A stretch of 64,000 nucleotides of DNA from Oerskovia merdavium (GTDB lineage: Bacteria > Actinomycetota > Actinomycetes > Actinomycetales > Cellulomonadaceae). The notes under the pieces were generated by a model. It was not told the origin of the DNA. It searched no databases and saw nothing but the letters and a program-made list of their open reading frames with translations. The stretch spans positions 51,059 through 115,058 of the forward strand of contig NZ_JACSQF010000013.1 in assembly GCF_014836755.1 (NCBI RefSeq), written 5' to 3'. Of the stretch, positions 16,850-26,129 are shown one piece after another (the stretch's first letter is position 1; each line of letters starts with the position of its first letter). The translations under genes and the position numbers were made by a program.

Positions 16850-19800
16850 ATGACCACCCGACACGACCCGGCGCAGACCGCGCCCACGGCCCGACGGAGG
16901 GCCCCACGCGGGGCTCGCGCCGCCCTCGGGGGAGCGCTGAGCGTCGCTCTGCTCGCCCCGATGGCGCTGGCGGGCCCGGCAGCGGCCCTGACCTCGGCGC
17001 CCGCACGCCCGACGGCGCTCGCCCCGGCGGCGTCGGCCGCCACGCAGACGACTGCCGCAGCGATCCCCACCCCCACGACCGACGGCCTGAAGCTCTGGTA
17101 CAAGCTCGACGAGCTGAGCGGCACGGTCGCCCACGACGCCTCGGGCTCGGGCCACGACGGCACGCTCGTCGGCGGCGGCGACTGGACCGACGGGCAGGGC
17201 CTGACGTTCGGCGGCTCGAGCTACGTCGACCTGCCCGACGACCTCCTCGCGGGGTACTCGGCCGTGACGGTCAGCGCCGACGTGTGGGTCGACACGACCC
17301 TGAGCGGCAACTACTTCTTCTACAACCTGGGCAACACCGCGGTCGGCTCGCCCCAGAGCGGCAACGGCTACCTGTTCTCCTCGGGCAACGCGAGCTACCG
17401 GGCGTCGGTCTCGAACGCCGCGTGGAGCGCCGAGCAGAACACGGCCAAGTCGCCCTCCGCGGCCCTCGCGCGCGGTGTCTGGAAGACCGTGACGTACACG
17501 CAGGGTGCCGGCACCGGTCGCCTCTACGAGGACGGCGCGCAGGTCGGGGTCAACACGGCCGTGACCCACACGCCGGGCTCGATCGGCAACGGGAAGACGA
17601 CCGCCAACTACCTCGGCAAGTCCGCCTACGCGGCCGACAACCTCTTCAAGGGGCGCATCAAGGACTTCCGGCTCTACGACCGTGCGCTCACGGCCGCCGA
17701 GGTCGCGGACGTCAGCACCGCGAACGCGGCGGCGTCGGTCTCCGCCGACGCCGGAGCCCTGTCGCTCGGCGACACGAGCGCCGTGGCCAAGAACCTCACG
17801 CTGCCCGGGAAGGGCACGGGCGGCTCGACCGTCACCTGGGCGACGTCGGACGCGAGCGTCGTGACGTCGTCGGGCGTCATCACCCAGCCCGTCGGCCAGG
17901 CGCGCACCGCGACCCTGACCGCGACGCTCTCGCTGCGCGGCCAGAGCGCGACCAAGACGTTCGACGTCACCGTGGTCCCCGGCACCGGCGACCAGGGCGT
18001 CGTGGACGCCGCTGCCGCCGCGCTCGAGGTCAAGAACCTCGACGACGTGCGCGGCAACCTCACGCTGCCGACCACGGGAGCTGAGGGCACCACGGTCACG
18101 TGGGCCACCACGGCACCCACGGTCGTCACGCCGTCGGGCGAGGTCACGCGACCCGCGCACGGCCAGGCCGACCAGACCGTCACGCTGACCGCGACCGTGA
18201 GCAAGGGGCAGTCCACGGCCACGCGCGCGTTCGACGCGAAGGTCCCCGCGCTCCCCGAGCAGCAGGACTACGCGGGCTACCTGTTCTCCTACTTCATCGG
18301 TGAGGGCTACGCGACCGGCGAGCAGGTCTACTTCGGCCTGAGCAAGGGCAACGACCCGCTCAGGTACCGGAACCTCAACGACAACCAGCCCGTGCTGACG
18401 TCGAGCCTGGGGGAGACGGGCCTGCGCGACCCGTTCGTCATCCGTTCTCCCGAGGGCGACAAGTTCTACCAGATCGCGACCGACCTCAAGATCCACGGCA
18501 ACGGCAACTGGGATGCGTCCCAGCGCACGGGCTCCAAGTCGATCATGGTGTGGGAGTCGACCGACCTCGTGAACTGGACCGACCAGCGCCTCGTCCAGGT
18601 CTCCCCGGAGACCGCGGGCAACACCTGGGCACCCGAGGCCTACTACGACGCGACGATCGGTGCGTACGTCGTGTTCTGGGCCTCCAAGCTCTACGAGGAG
18701 GACGACCCGGGCCACACGGCCAACACGTACAACCGCATGATGTACACCACGACCCGCGACTTCTACACGTTCACCGAGCCGCAGGTGTGGGTCGACCCGG
18801 GCTACTCGGTCATCGACTCGACCGTGATCGAGCACGACGGCGAGTTCTACCGCTTCACCAAGGACGAGCGGAACAACACGTCCACGACGCCGTGCTCCAA
18901 GTTCGTTCTGGGCGAGAAGGCGAGCGAGCTGCGCTCGCTGAGCTACGACTTCATCACCGACTGCATCGGCAAGGCCAACTCGCTCGGCGGCGGCATCAAC
19001 CAGGGCGAGGGCCCGACCATCTTCAAGTCGAACACCGAGGAGAAGTGGTACCTGTTCATCGACGAGTTCGGCGGCCGCGGCTACGTGCCCTTCGAGACGA
19101 CCGACCTGAACGCCGACGAGTGGAAGATGTCGACGGGCTACGAGATGCCCTCGCGCCCGCGCCACGGCACGGTCCTGCCCGTGACGCAGACCGAGTACGA
19201 CGCGCTGCTCAAGGGCTACCAGCCGGACGCGTTCGTCCAGTCGGCCGAGGACGTCACGGCCGTCGTGAGCGTCGGTGACGCACCGGTCCTGCCGGCCACG
19301 GTCGCCACGCGCACAGCAGCCGGCACGACCACGCAGACCGCGGTCACGTGGGACGCGATCGACCCCGCGAGCTACGCGCAGGCCGGGACCTTCGAGGTCA
19401 CGGGCTCGCTCGGCGCCGGCGTGAGCGTGCGCGCCAAGGCCGTCGTGACCGTGGTCGAGGGCGACGTCCCCGTCACGGGCCTGGTGGTCTCGCCCACCTC
19501 GACGCAGGTCACCGTCGGATCGGCACGCTCGCTCACCGCGACCGTGACTCCCGCCAACGCCACGGCCCGCACCATCACCTGGACGAGCGCCGACCCGTCG
19601 GTCGCGACCGTCGTCTCCAACGGGCCCTCCGCAGGCACCGTGCGCGGCGTCGCGGCGGGCAGCACGACCGTGACCGCCACGACCGCGGACGGGTCGCGCA
19701 CCGCGACCGTCGCGATCGACGTGACGAAGGAGATCCCGGGCCTGGTGGTCCAGTACCGCCTGGACGAGACGAGCGGCACGCAGGCCGTGAACTCGGCGCC

Positions 19801-21835
19801 GAGCAGCGCCGTCGGTCCCGCGACCGTCGTGGGCGGGGCCGCCCGCAACGGCACGGACGGCGTGCGCCTCGACGGGGTCGACGACCACGTCAAGCTGCCC
19901 GACGACGTGCTCAAGGGCCTGACGGAGATCACCGTCTCGCTCGACGTGCGCATCGACACCGCCCAGTCCACGCCCTACTTCATCTACGGCCTGGGCAACA
20001 CGAGCGGGTCGAGCGGCAACGGCTACCTCTTCTCGACGGGGGACGCGTACCGCACGGCCATCGCCTCGGGGAACTACACGACCGAGCAGAACACGACCAA
20101 GGGCTCGAACCTCGCTCGCGGCGTGTGGAAGCACCTGACGTACACGCAGTCGGGCACCACCGGCACCCTCTACGAGGACGGGATCCAGGTCGCGCGGAAC
20201 ACCAACGTGACCACGACCCCCGGATCGATCGGTAAGGGCACCACGGTCGCGAACTACATCGGCCGGTCGCTCTACTCGGGCGACAAGTACCTCAAGGGCG
20301 ACGTCCGCGACTTCCGCGTCTACGACCACGCCCTGAGCGCCGAGGAGGTCAAGGACCTCGGTCAGGACCACTCGGCCGTCACGGGGGCCGAGCTCGCCGA
20401 GCTCAAGGTCGCCGCGATCGTCGACGGCGGGTCCAGCACGGTCACGCTCCCGGTGGTGCCCGGCACGGACCGCTCCGCGCTCGCGCCTCGCCTGGTCGTG
20501 TCCGACCGTGCGACGGTGACGCCCGCCAACGGCTCGGTGCAGGACCTCACGCAGCCCGTGACCTACACCGTGACGGGCCCCGACGGGGTCGCGCGCACGT
20601 GGACCGTCCAGGCCAAGGAGATGCGCAGCCCGGTCCTGCCGGGCCTGTACGCGGACCCGAACATCGCGGTCTTCGACGGGGTCTACTACATCTACGCGAC
20701 CACGGACGGCACCCTCGGCTGGGGCGGCAAGGACTTCTACGTGTGGAAGTCGACCGACCTGGCGAGCTGGGAGCGCTCGGCCGAGCCGTTCCTCACGCTC
20801 GACGGCGCAGCGGGCGACGTCCCGTGGGCCACGGGCAACGCGTGGGCGCCGACCATCATCGAGCGCGACGGGAAGTACTACTTCTACTTCTCGGGTCACA
20901 ACCCGACCTACAACCGCAAGACGATCGGTGTCGCGGTCGCGGACAGCCCCGAGGGTCCCTTCATCGCGCAGCCGACGGCCATGATCACGAACGGGGAGGC
21001 CGTCACGACGGGACAGGCGATCGACCCGGCGGCGTTCGAGGACCCGCAGACCGGCAAGTTCTACCTGTTCTGGGGCAACGGCAGCAACGCGCCGCTGTAC
21101 GCCGAGCTGAACGACGACATGGTCTCGGTCAAGCAGGACACCATCACCAGGTTCGGTGGCCTGACGAACTTCCGTGAGGGACTGTTCCTCAACTACCGCG
21201 AGGGGATCTACCACCTGACCTACTCGATCGACGACACGGGCTCGGAGAACTACCGGGTCGGGTACGCGACGTCGACGAGCATCGACGGGCCCTGGACCTA
21301 CCGCGGCGTGATCCTCGAGAAGGACGTGTCCCAGGGCATCCTCGGGACCGGGCACAGCTCGATCGTCCAGGTCCCCGGGACCGACGAGTGGTACATCGCC
21401 TACCACCGCTTCGCGATCCCCGGCGGTGACGGGAACCACCGAGAGACGACCATCGACCGCCTCACGTTCGGCGAGGACGGGCTCATCCAGAAGGTCGTCC
21501 CGACCCTCGAGAGCGTCCCGGCGCTCGACGTGACCGAGCCCGCGCAGGTCGAGGTCGACGTCACGGTCGCGCCCAAGTGCGTGGCCGGCAAGGCCGCGCT
21601 CACGGTGCTCGTCAAGAACACCGAGGAGGTGCCCGTCGACGTGGTCGTGACCACGCCGCTCGGGACCAAGACCTTCCTCCAGGTCGCGCCGGGCAAGCTC
21701 GCGTCGCAGACGTTCTCGGCCCGCGCGGTGACGCTCGCGGCCGGGAAGGTCACTGTCACGGCTCAGGCCGTGCTCGACGGCGCACTGGTCACCACGGCCT
21801 ACGACGTCACCTACGCAGCGACCAGCTGCGGCTGA
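16850..21835 (+). CDS. Secreted protein with two GH43 catalytic domains, LamG and Ig-like modules
   Basis: A 1661-residue arabinan/arabinoxylan-type hydrolase. Order: signal peptide (1-50), LamG domain 1 (80-290), two atrophied bacterial Ig-like domains, GH43 domain 1 (480-790; D527, D656 and E720 fit base, modulator and acid), Big_4-like and Big_2-like domains, LamG domain 2 (960-1170), a small beta domain, GH43 domain 2 (1260-1560; D1269, D1392, E1443), then the shared C-terminal Cys module (C1577, C1660). Both triads look intact, so it may be bifunctional. GH43 includes arabinanases, arabinofuranosidases and xylosidases; the exact activities cannot be told. ATG 16850 (after GGCGGAGG) is the only start that gives a normal signal peptide. 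Confidence 0.88.
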   Translation: MTTRHDPAQTAPTARRRAPRGARAALGGALSVALLAPMALAGPAAALTSAPARPTALAPAASAATQTTAAAIPTPTTDGLKLWYKLDELSGTVAHDASGSGHDGTLVGGGDWTDGQGLTFGGSSYVDLPDDLLAGYSAVTVSADVWVDTTLSGNYFFYNLGNTAVGSPQSGNGYLFSSGNASYRASVSNAAWSAEQNTAKSPSAALARGVWKTVTYTQGAGTGRLYEDGAQVGVNTAVTHTPGSIGNGKTTANYLGKSAYAADNLFKGRIKDFRLYDRALTAAEVADVSTANAAASVSADAGALSLGDTSAVAKNLTLPGKGTGGSTVTWATSDASVVTSSGVITQPVGQARTATLTATLSLRGQSATKTFDVTVVPGTGDQGVVDAAAAALEVKNLDDVRGNLTLPTTGAEGTTVTWATTAPTVVTPSGEVTRPAHGQADQTVTLTATVSKGQSTATRAFDAKVPALPEQQDYAGYLFSYFIGEGYATGEQVYFGLSKGNDPLRYRNLNDNQPVLTSSLGETGLRDPFVIRSPEGDKFYQIATDLKIHGNGNWDASQRTGSKSIMVWESTDLVNWTDQRLVQVSPETAGNTWAPEAYYDATIGAYVVFWASKLYEEDDPGHTANTYNRMMYTTTRDFYTFTEPQVWVDPGYSVIDSTVIEHDGEFYRFTKDERNNTSTTPCSKFVLGEKASELRSLSYDFITDCIGKANSLGGGINQGEGPTIFKSNTEEKWYLFIDEFGGRGYVPFETTDLNADEWKMSTGYEMPSRPRHGTVLPVTQTEYDALLKGYQPDAFVQSAEDVTAVVSVGDAPVLPATVATRTAAGTTTQTAVTWDAIDPASYAQAGTFEVTGSLGAGVSVRAKAVVTVVEGDVPVTGLVVSPTSTQVTVGSARSLTATVTPANATARTITWTSADPSVATVVSNGPSAGTVRGVAAGSTTVTATTADGSRTATVAIDVTKEIPGLVVQYRLDETSGTQAVNSAPSSAVGPATVVGGAARNGTDGVRLDGVDDHVKLPDDVLKGLTEITVSLDVRIDTAQSTPYFIYGLGNTSGSSGNGYLFSTGDAYRTAIASGNYTTEQNTTKGSNLARGVWKHLTYTQSGTTGTLYEDGIQVARNTNVTTTPGSIGKGTTVANYIGRSLYSGDKYLKGDVRDFRVYDHALSAEEVKDLGQDHSAVTGAELAELKVAAIVDGGSSTVTLPVVPGTDRSALAPRLVVSDRATVTPANGSVQDLTQPVTYTVTGPDGVARTWTVQAKEMRSPVLPGLYADPNIAVFDGVYYIYATTDGTLGWGGKDFYVWKSTDLASWERSAEPFLTLDGAAGDVPWATGNAWAPTIIERDGKYYFYFSGHNPTYNRKTIGVAVADSPEGPFIAQPTAMITNGEAVTTGQAIDPAAFEDPQTGKFYLFWGNGSNAPLYAELNDDMVSVKQDTITRFGGLTNFREGLFLNYREGIYHLTYSIDDTGSENYRVGYATSTSIDGPWTYRGVILEKDVSQGILGTGHSSIVQVPGTDEWYIAYHRFAIPGGDGNHRETTIDRLTFGEDGLIQKVVPTLESVPALDVTEPAQVEVDVTVAPKCVAGKAALTVLVKNTEEVPVDVVVTTPLGTKTFLQVAPGKLASQTFSARAVTLAAGKVTVTAQAVLDGALVTTAYDVTYAATSCG

Positions 21836-21880
21836 CCTGCTGGCCGCCGCCGGGAGCTGACCTGCTGGCCGCCACCGAGA
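21831..21880. repeat. 25-bp tandem duplication over the GH43 stop codon
   Basis: Two adjacent 25-bp copies beginning GCTGACCTGCTGGCCGCC (21831-21855 and 21856-21880) differ at two positions. The first copy contains the stop codon of the two-GH43 gene. The second copy runs into the left arm of the adjacent inverted repeat. Confidence 0.8.
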
Positions 21881-21934
21881 AGTGAGTAGATGCCCCAGTT
21901 CTGGGCGCAGGAGGGGCATCTACTCACTTCTCGG
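21875..21934. repeat. Perfect 22-bp inverted repeat between the GH43 genes
   Basis: Arms 21875-21896 and 21913-21934 are perfect reverse complements over 22 bp, with a 16-base loop. The arms contain the AT-richer core GAAGTGAGTAGATG, unlike the surrounding GC-rich DNA. It could act as a bidirectional terminator, but the arm length and composition also suit an interspersed repeat or MITE-like remnant. Confidence 0.85.
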
Positions 21935-22008
21935 CGAGGGCGCCGACGGCGACCGTCCTCCCCGCACCACCCCTGCACCACCCGCACCACGAACCGAAGG
22001 AGCACATC

Positions 22009-24801
22009 GTGAGAAGAACCAGGGGACGTCTCGTTGCAGCGAGCGTCGCCGTCGCCCTGAGCACCGGGCTGACGACCACCGCCGTGGCGGCCGCTGATCC
22101 GGTCCTGCCCGAGGCCGGGCTCGTCGCCTGGTACAAGCTCGACGAGGCGAGCGGCACGTCGGCCGCGAACTCGGCGCCGGGCTCGACGTTCGGGGCAGCC
22201 ACGGTCAACGGGGCCGCGCGCAGCGCGAGCGGCATCACGCTCGACGGGACCGACGACTACGTCCGGCTCCCCGACAGCCTGCTCAAGAACCTGACCTCGG
22301 TCACGGTCGACCTCGACGTCCTGGTCGACACCGCCCAGGGCACGCCCTACTTCATCTGGGGCATGGGCAACACGAGCGGCTCGGCCGGCAACGGCTACCT
22401 GTTCACCACGGGCAACGCCTACCGGACCGGCATCGCGTCGGGCAACTGGTCGACCGAGCAGAACACGACCAAGGGCTCGAACCTCGCGCGCGGGGTGTGG
22501 AAGCACCTGACCTACACGCAGACCGGCACGACCGGGACCCTCTACGAGGACGGCGTTCAGGTCGCGCAGAACACCGCGGTCACCACGACGCCGGCCTCGA
22601 TCGGCGCCGGGACGACGACCGCCAACTACATCGGTCGCTCGCTCTACTCGGGCGACAAGTACCTCAAGGGTCAGGTCCGCGACTTCCGCGTCTACGACCG
22701 GGCACTGCCCGCGAACGACGTCGCGACCCTCGCGCAGAAGACCTCGGCCGCGGCCGCAGGAGCCGACGCCGCAGCCCTCGACCTCGGCGACACGAGCGCC
22801 GTCACGAGCAACCTCACGCTCCCGGTCACCGGCGCGCAGGGCTCGACCATCACGTGGGCGACCTCGCACGCGGACGTCGTGACGTCGTCGGGCAGGGTCA
22901 CCCAGCCCGCCGCCGGTCAGCCCGCCGCGACCGTCACGCTGACCGCGTCGGTCACGCGCGGCGCCGTGACGCTCCCGCGGACCTTCACCGTGGTCGTGCC
23001 CGCGGCGTTCGACGACGCCCAGGCCGCCGCGTGGGACGCGCAGCACGCCGCAGTGACCAACATCGCCGACGTCCGCGGCAACCTCACCCTCCCGACGAAG
23101 GGCGCGCAGGGCTCGACCCTGACCTGGACGTCCTCGGCGCCCGGGACCGTGAGCGACACGGGCGTGGTGCACCGCCCGGCGCACGGCACGGCCGACACGG
23201 AGGTGATCCTCACGGTGACCGCGACCAAGGGCACCGCGACCTCGACCCAGCCCCGCACCGCGACGGTCCGCCAGGCCCCCGAGGCCCAGGAGCCCGCGGC
23301 GTACTTCTTCCCCTACTTCAAGGGCGAGAGCACGGCCGACGGCGAGGAGATCTACTTCGCCGCGAGCCAGGGCAACGACCCGCTCAAGTGGCAGGAGCTC
23401 AACGACGACAAGACGGTCCTGCGCTCGGGCCTGGGAGAGAAGGGCCTGCGCGACCCGTTCGTCATCCGTTCTCCCGAGGGCGACAAGTTCTTCCTCGTCG
23501 CGACCGACCTCAAGATCTACGGCGGCAACAACTTCGGCAACGCGCAGGAGCGCGGCTCGCTGAGCCTCATGATCTGGGAGTCGACCGACCTCGTGAGCTG
23601 GTCCGACCAGCGCATGGTCAAGGTCTCGAGCGACTACGCGGGCAACACCTGGGCTCCCGAGGCGTTCTACGACGAGGCCGCGGGCGAGTACGTCGTGTAC
23701 TGGGCGTCCGCGCTCTACCCGACGACCGACAGCAGCGACCGCAAGATCGCCACGAGCTACCAGCGCATGATGTACGCCACGACGCGTGACTTCGTGACGT
23801 TCAGCGAGCCGCGGATCTGGGTCGACAACAAGCGCGGCACGGGCCTCGGCATCATCGACGCGTCGGTGACCAAGGTCGGTGACACGTACTACCGCTTCAT
23901 CAAGGACGAGAAGTACATGACCGTCCGGAGCGAGAAGTCCACGGACCTGCGCGCCACGAGCTGGGACCTCATCACCGAGAACATCGGTGTGGGCCAGCCC
24001 AACGGCTACGGCGGCACGTTCACGGCGGGCGAGGGACCGACGGTCTTCAAGTCCAACACCGAGGAGAAGTGGTACGTCTTCATGGACCAGCCCAGCTACC
24101 ACGGTGGCAAGGGCTACGTCCCGTTCGAGTCGACCGACCTCGACTCGGGGGTCTGGACCAAGTCCGAGCCCGCGACCCTGCCCGTGAGCCCGCGCCACGG
24201 CACGGTGCTCCCGGTCACCCAGGCCGAGTACGACCGTCTCCTCGCGCACTACCAGGCCGACGCGTTCGTGGCCTCGGCCGCCCCCGTCACGGTCACGACG
24301 GCCGCGGGCACCGCGCCCGTGCTGCCCGCGACGGTCACCGCGACCTACGGCGACGGCGCGACCAAGGAGCTCGCGGTCACGTGGGACGCGGTCGACCCCG
24401 CCTCCTGGGCGCAGGCCGGGACCTTCACGGTCAGCGGGTCGTTCGGCCCGTCGATCACGACGCGGGCGACCGCCACGGTCACCGTGACCCCCGTCGACCC
24501 CGAGCCCGAGCCCGACCTCGTGGTCGAGGTGTCGGCGACGGCGAAGTGTGTCGCGGGCAAGGTCACGGTGTCGGTGCGTGCGGTGAACGGTGAGGACGTG
24601 CCGGTCGACGTGAAGGTCGCCTCGGTGTTCGGGTCCAAGTCGTTCACGGGGGTGGCGCCGGGCAAGTCGGCGTCGCAGTCGTTCGCGACGCGTGCGGGCT
24701 CGGTCGACGCCGGCGTCGTCATGATCACCGCGAGCACGGGCGGCGCCGACGGCACCACCGCCACGTTCGAGGCGCCGTACCCGGCCCTCGACTGCGGGTG
24801 A
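22009..24801 (+). CDS. Secreted GH43 glycosidase with LamG and Ig-like domains
   Basis: A 930-residue paralogue of the preceding protein. Order: signal peptide (1-28, ending TTAVAA), LamG domain (35-235), two Ig-like domains (250-430), GH43 domain (435-750; D482 in GLRDPFVIR, D617 in IIDAS, E675 in AGEGP), a Big_4-like domain and the shared C-terminal Cys module (C847, C929, final Cys-Gly). The LamG domain resembles LamG 2 of the neighbour, whereas the catalytic domain resembles its GH43 domain 1, so it is a mosaic. The GTG start has AAGGAG 7 bases upstream. Likely acts on arabinose-containing polysaccharide outside the cell; exact specificity unknown. Confidence 0.88.
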   Translation: MRRTRGRLVAASVAVALSTGLTTTAVAAADPVLPEAGLVAWYKLDEASGTSAANSAPGSTFGAATVNGAARSASGITLDGTDDYVRLPDSLLKNLTSVTVDLDVLVDTAQGTPYFIWGMGNTSGSAGNGYLFTTGNAYRTGIASGNWSTEQNTTKGSNLARGVWKHLTYTQTGTTGTLYEDGVQVAQNTAVTTTPASIGAGTTTANYIGRSLYSGDKYLKGQVRDFRVYDRALPANDVATLAQKTSAAAAGADAAALDLGDTSAVTSNLTLPVTGAQGSTITWATSHADVVTSSGRVTQPAAGQPAATVTLTASVTRGAVTLPRTFTVVVPAAFDDAQAAAWDAQHAAVTNIADVRGNLTLPTKGAQGSTLTWTSSAPGTVSDTGVVHRPAHGTADTEVILTVTATKGTATSTQPRTATVRQAPEAQEPAAYFFPYFKGESTADGEEIYFAASQGNDPLKWQELNDDKTVLRSGLGEKGLRDPFVIRSPEGDKFFLVATDLKIYGGNNFGNAQERGSLSLMIWESTDLVSWSDQRMVKVSSDYAGNTWAPEAFYDEAAGEYVVYWASALYPTTDSSDRKIATSYQRMMYATTRDFVTFSEPRIWVDNKRGTGLGIIDASVTKVGDTYYRFIKDEKYMTVRSEKSTDLRATSWDLITENIGVGQPNGYGGTFTAGEGPTVFKSNTEEKWYVFMDQPSYHGGKGYVPFESTDLDSGVWTKSEPATLPVSPRHGTVLPVTQAEYDRLLAHYQADAFVASAAPVTVTTAAGTAPVLPATVTATYGDGATKELAVTWDAVDPASWAQAGTFTVSGSFGPSITTRATATVTVTPVDPEPEPDLVVEVSATAKCVAGKVTVSVRAVNGEDVPVDVKVASVFGSKSFTGVAPGKSASQSFATRAGSVDAGVVMITASTGGADGTTATFEAPYPALDCG

Positions 24802-24819
24802 TCGCCTGACCCCCTGACC

Positions 24820-24855
24820 GCCGCGGGGCGAGGCGGTGCTGTCTCGTCCCGCGGC
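24820..24855 (+). terminator. Terminator hairpin after the GH43 gene
   Basis: GCCGCGGGGCGAG and CTCGTCCCGCGGC form a 13-bp stem with one G-T wobble and a 10-base loop, 18 bp after the stop. Confidence 0.65.
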
Positions 24856-24959
24856 TGCCCCGCGCCGTGCCGGTGCGCCGGGGCCCACGCCCGGCCTGCC
24901 GCGACGTCTCCTTGCGTCGCGGTGGGCCGGGCGTCGTCGTCCCTGCTGCCCGACGGCGC

Positions 24960-24976
24960 AGCGCACCCGTGAGCGC
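24960..24976. repeat. 17-bp direct repeat, left copy
   Basis: AGCGCACCCGTGAGCGC, identical to 26132-26148. The two copies flank the abi gene and its hairpin leader at a distance of 1172 bp. Confidence 0.8.
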
Positions 24977-24997
24977 GGGACACCTGATGTGTACTGC

Positions 24998-26026
24998 TCA
25001 CGCCCCGGCGTCGGGCTGCGGTATCCGCCACAGGTCGAGCGACGACCAACCTGCAGGTATCCCGAGCGAGGCGATCGTCAGGTCCGGTGACGAGGGGAAG
25101 GTGTCGATCAAGGTGACGAGACGGCGACTCCAACCTGCGTCCGTGTCGATCGATCTGAGGAGGTAGGCGATCACCGCCAGAGCGTTGTACACGGAGAAGG
25201 AGCCTTTGGACGTCTCGTCAGCGCGTAGATGGTCGAGGAGTGGAACGACCCCGACCTTCGGCCGACTCGGGGCGTGCTGCAGCTTTCGGTTGTAGAGGCG
25301 CGCGTGATGTGCCGCAACGTTGCGCACGTAGTTCACGCTTGCGAGCCAGCTCGCCATCAACCTCTTCGTCGGAACTCCGAACTCTCGGGCGATCTCCTCC
25401 GCGTCCTCGTCCCTGAGCCCCTGGTACAAGCGGGAAAGGTGGCCGAGCTCGAGGATCTCGGTGAGCGCCCAGATCGGCATCCGGCCGCCGTAGTTCTCCC
25501 GGAAGTGCGCGACGAAGGTCTCGTCCGACCGGTCGCGTCGATCGGCGACGCGCTGGAGCCACTCTGCGTGCTTGCCGGGTCGCGTCCTCCAACCGGTCGT
25601 CCGGTCCAGCTGATGCTCCACGAACGTCGGGAGGAACGTCTCCGGATCGAGGTGTGCGAATGCGGATCGGCGCCCGAGGACGTAGCCGATACGCATGCGG
25701 AACGCGACCTCGATCCGCTCGACACCGTCCATCACGAGCAGACGCAGCGAACGATCCAGGTCGATCACCTCGGCGATGTGGTCGATCGACGCGCCAGGCT
25801 TGTAGCCCTGCAGAACCCGAGTTCGAACCTTGCCATTCTCGTCGATGTACTGTTCCGAGCTGCGCAGCGGGTAGAGGTACCCCGTGATGCGGTAGTAGCC
25901 GATGGCGCAGAGGAGGGCCGCGGTGCGGTCACGCGGATCGACGTCGACCCCGCGCCCGTCGAGTTTTTCGATCTGCTGATCGAGCGACAGCCACGGCTTG
26001 GTGTACTCGTTGGTGTACTCGCCCAT
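24998..26026 (-). CDS. Abi_2 family abortive-infection protein (AbiD/AbiF-like, HEPN)
   Basis: Abi_2 proteins are phage-defence factors thought to act as RNases that stop infected cells. The 342-residue protein starts with the family opening KPWLSLDQQIEKLDGRG (about residues 10-26), has IGYYRITGYLYPLR near 45 and the HEPN RX4H motif R235-NVAA-H240 within YVRNVAAHHARLYNR. I chose the ATG at 26026, preceded by GGGGGG; a TTG at 26044 would add six residues. Codon use is visibly less GC-biased than in the neighbours. It stands alone, antisense to the surrounding genes, between 17-bp direct repeats, which suggests acquisition as a one-gene cassette. No antitoxin partner is visible. Confidence 0.85.
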   Translation of the reverse strand: MGEYTNEYTKPWLSLDQQIEKLDGRGVDVDPRDRTAALLCAIGYYRITGYLYPLRSSEQYIDENGKVRTRVLQGYKPGASIDHIAEVIDLDRSLRLLVMDGVERIEVAFRMRIGYVLGRRSAFAHLDPETFLPTFVEHQLDRTTGWRTRPGKHAEWLQRVADRRDRSDETFVAHFRENYGGRMPIWALTEILELGHLSRLYQGLRDEDAEEIAREFGVPTKRLMASWLASVNYVRNVAAHHARLYNRKLQHAPSRPKVGVVPLLDHLRADETSKGSFSVYNALAVIAYLLRSIDTDAGWSRRLVTLIDTFPSSPDLTIASLGIPAGWSSLDLWRIPQPDAGA

Positions 26027-26044
26027 CGCGCCCCCCAGCGGCAA

Positions 26045-26080
26045 GAAAATCAGCCCGCCGCCATTCGGCGACGGGCTGAT
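26045..26080 (-). terminator. Leftward intrinsic-terminator-like hairpin in the abi leader
   Basis: On the minus strand ATCAGCCCG and CGGGCTGAT pair, continued by U-G and CGCC/GGCG around a GAAU loop, followed by TTTTC. It ends only 19 bases before the abi ATG, so it would stop or attenuate transcription entering the gene, or block its ribosome-binding region. Confidence 0.7.
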
Positions 26081-26129
26081 CGTGATGCTGCGAGACTACC
26101 TGCTGCTCGTGTCACCGTCCAGGAGGCGC

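Noticed and set aside
12476-21919. Antisense open frame of over 3000 codons opposite the GH51 and two-GH43 genes
   Set aside because: It is a by-product of strong GC bias at third codon positions of the sense genes; the translation is Arg/Asp/Val-rich without any domain, while the sense strand encodes clear enzymes.
21811-24966. Antisense open frame opposite the second GH43 gene
   Set aside because: Same composition artefact; the sense protein has a signal peptide and GH43 catalytic residues.
24969-25001. Hairpin GTGAGC/GCTCAC at the end of the abi gene, considered as an integron-type attC site
   Set aside because: Arms are short and imperfect, there are no attC core motifs and no integrase; at most a weak terminator.
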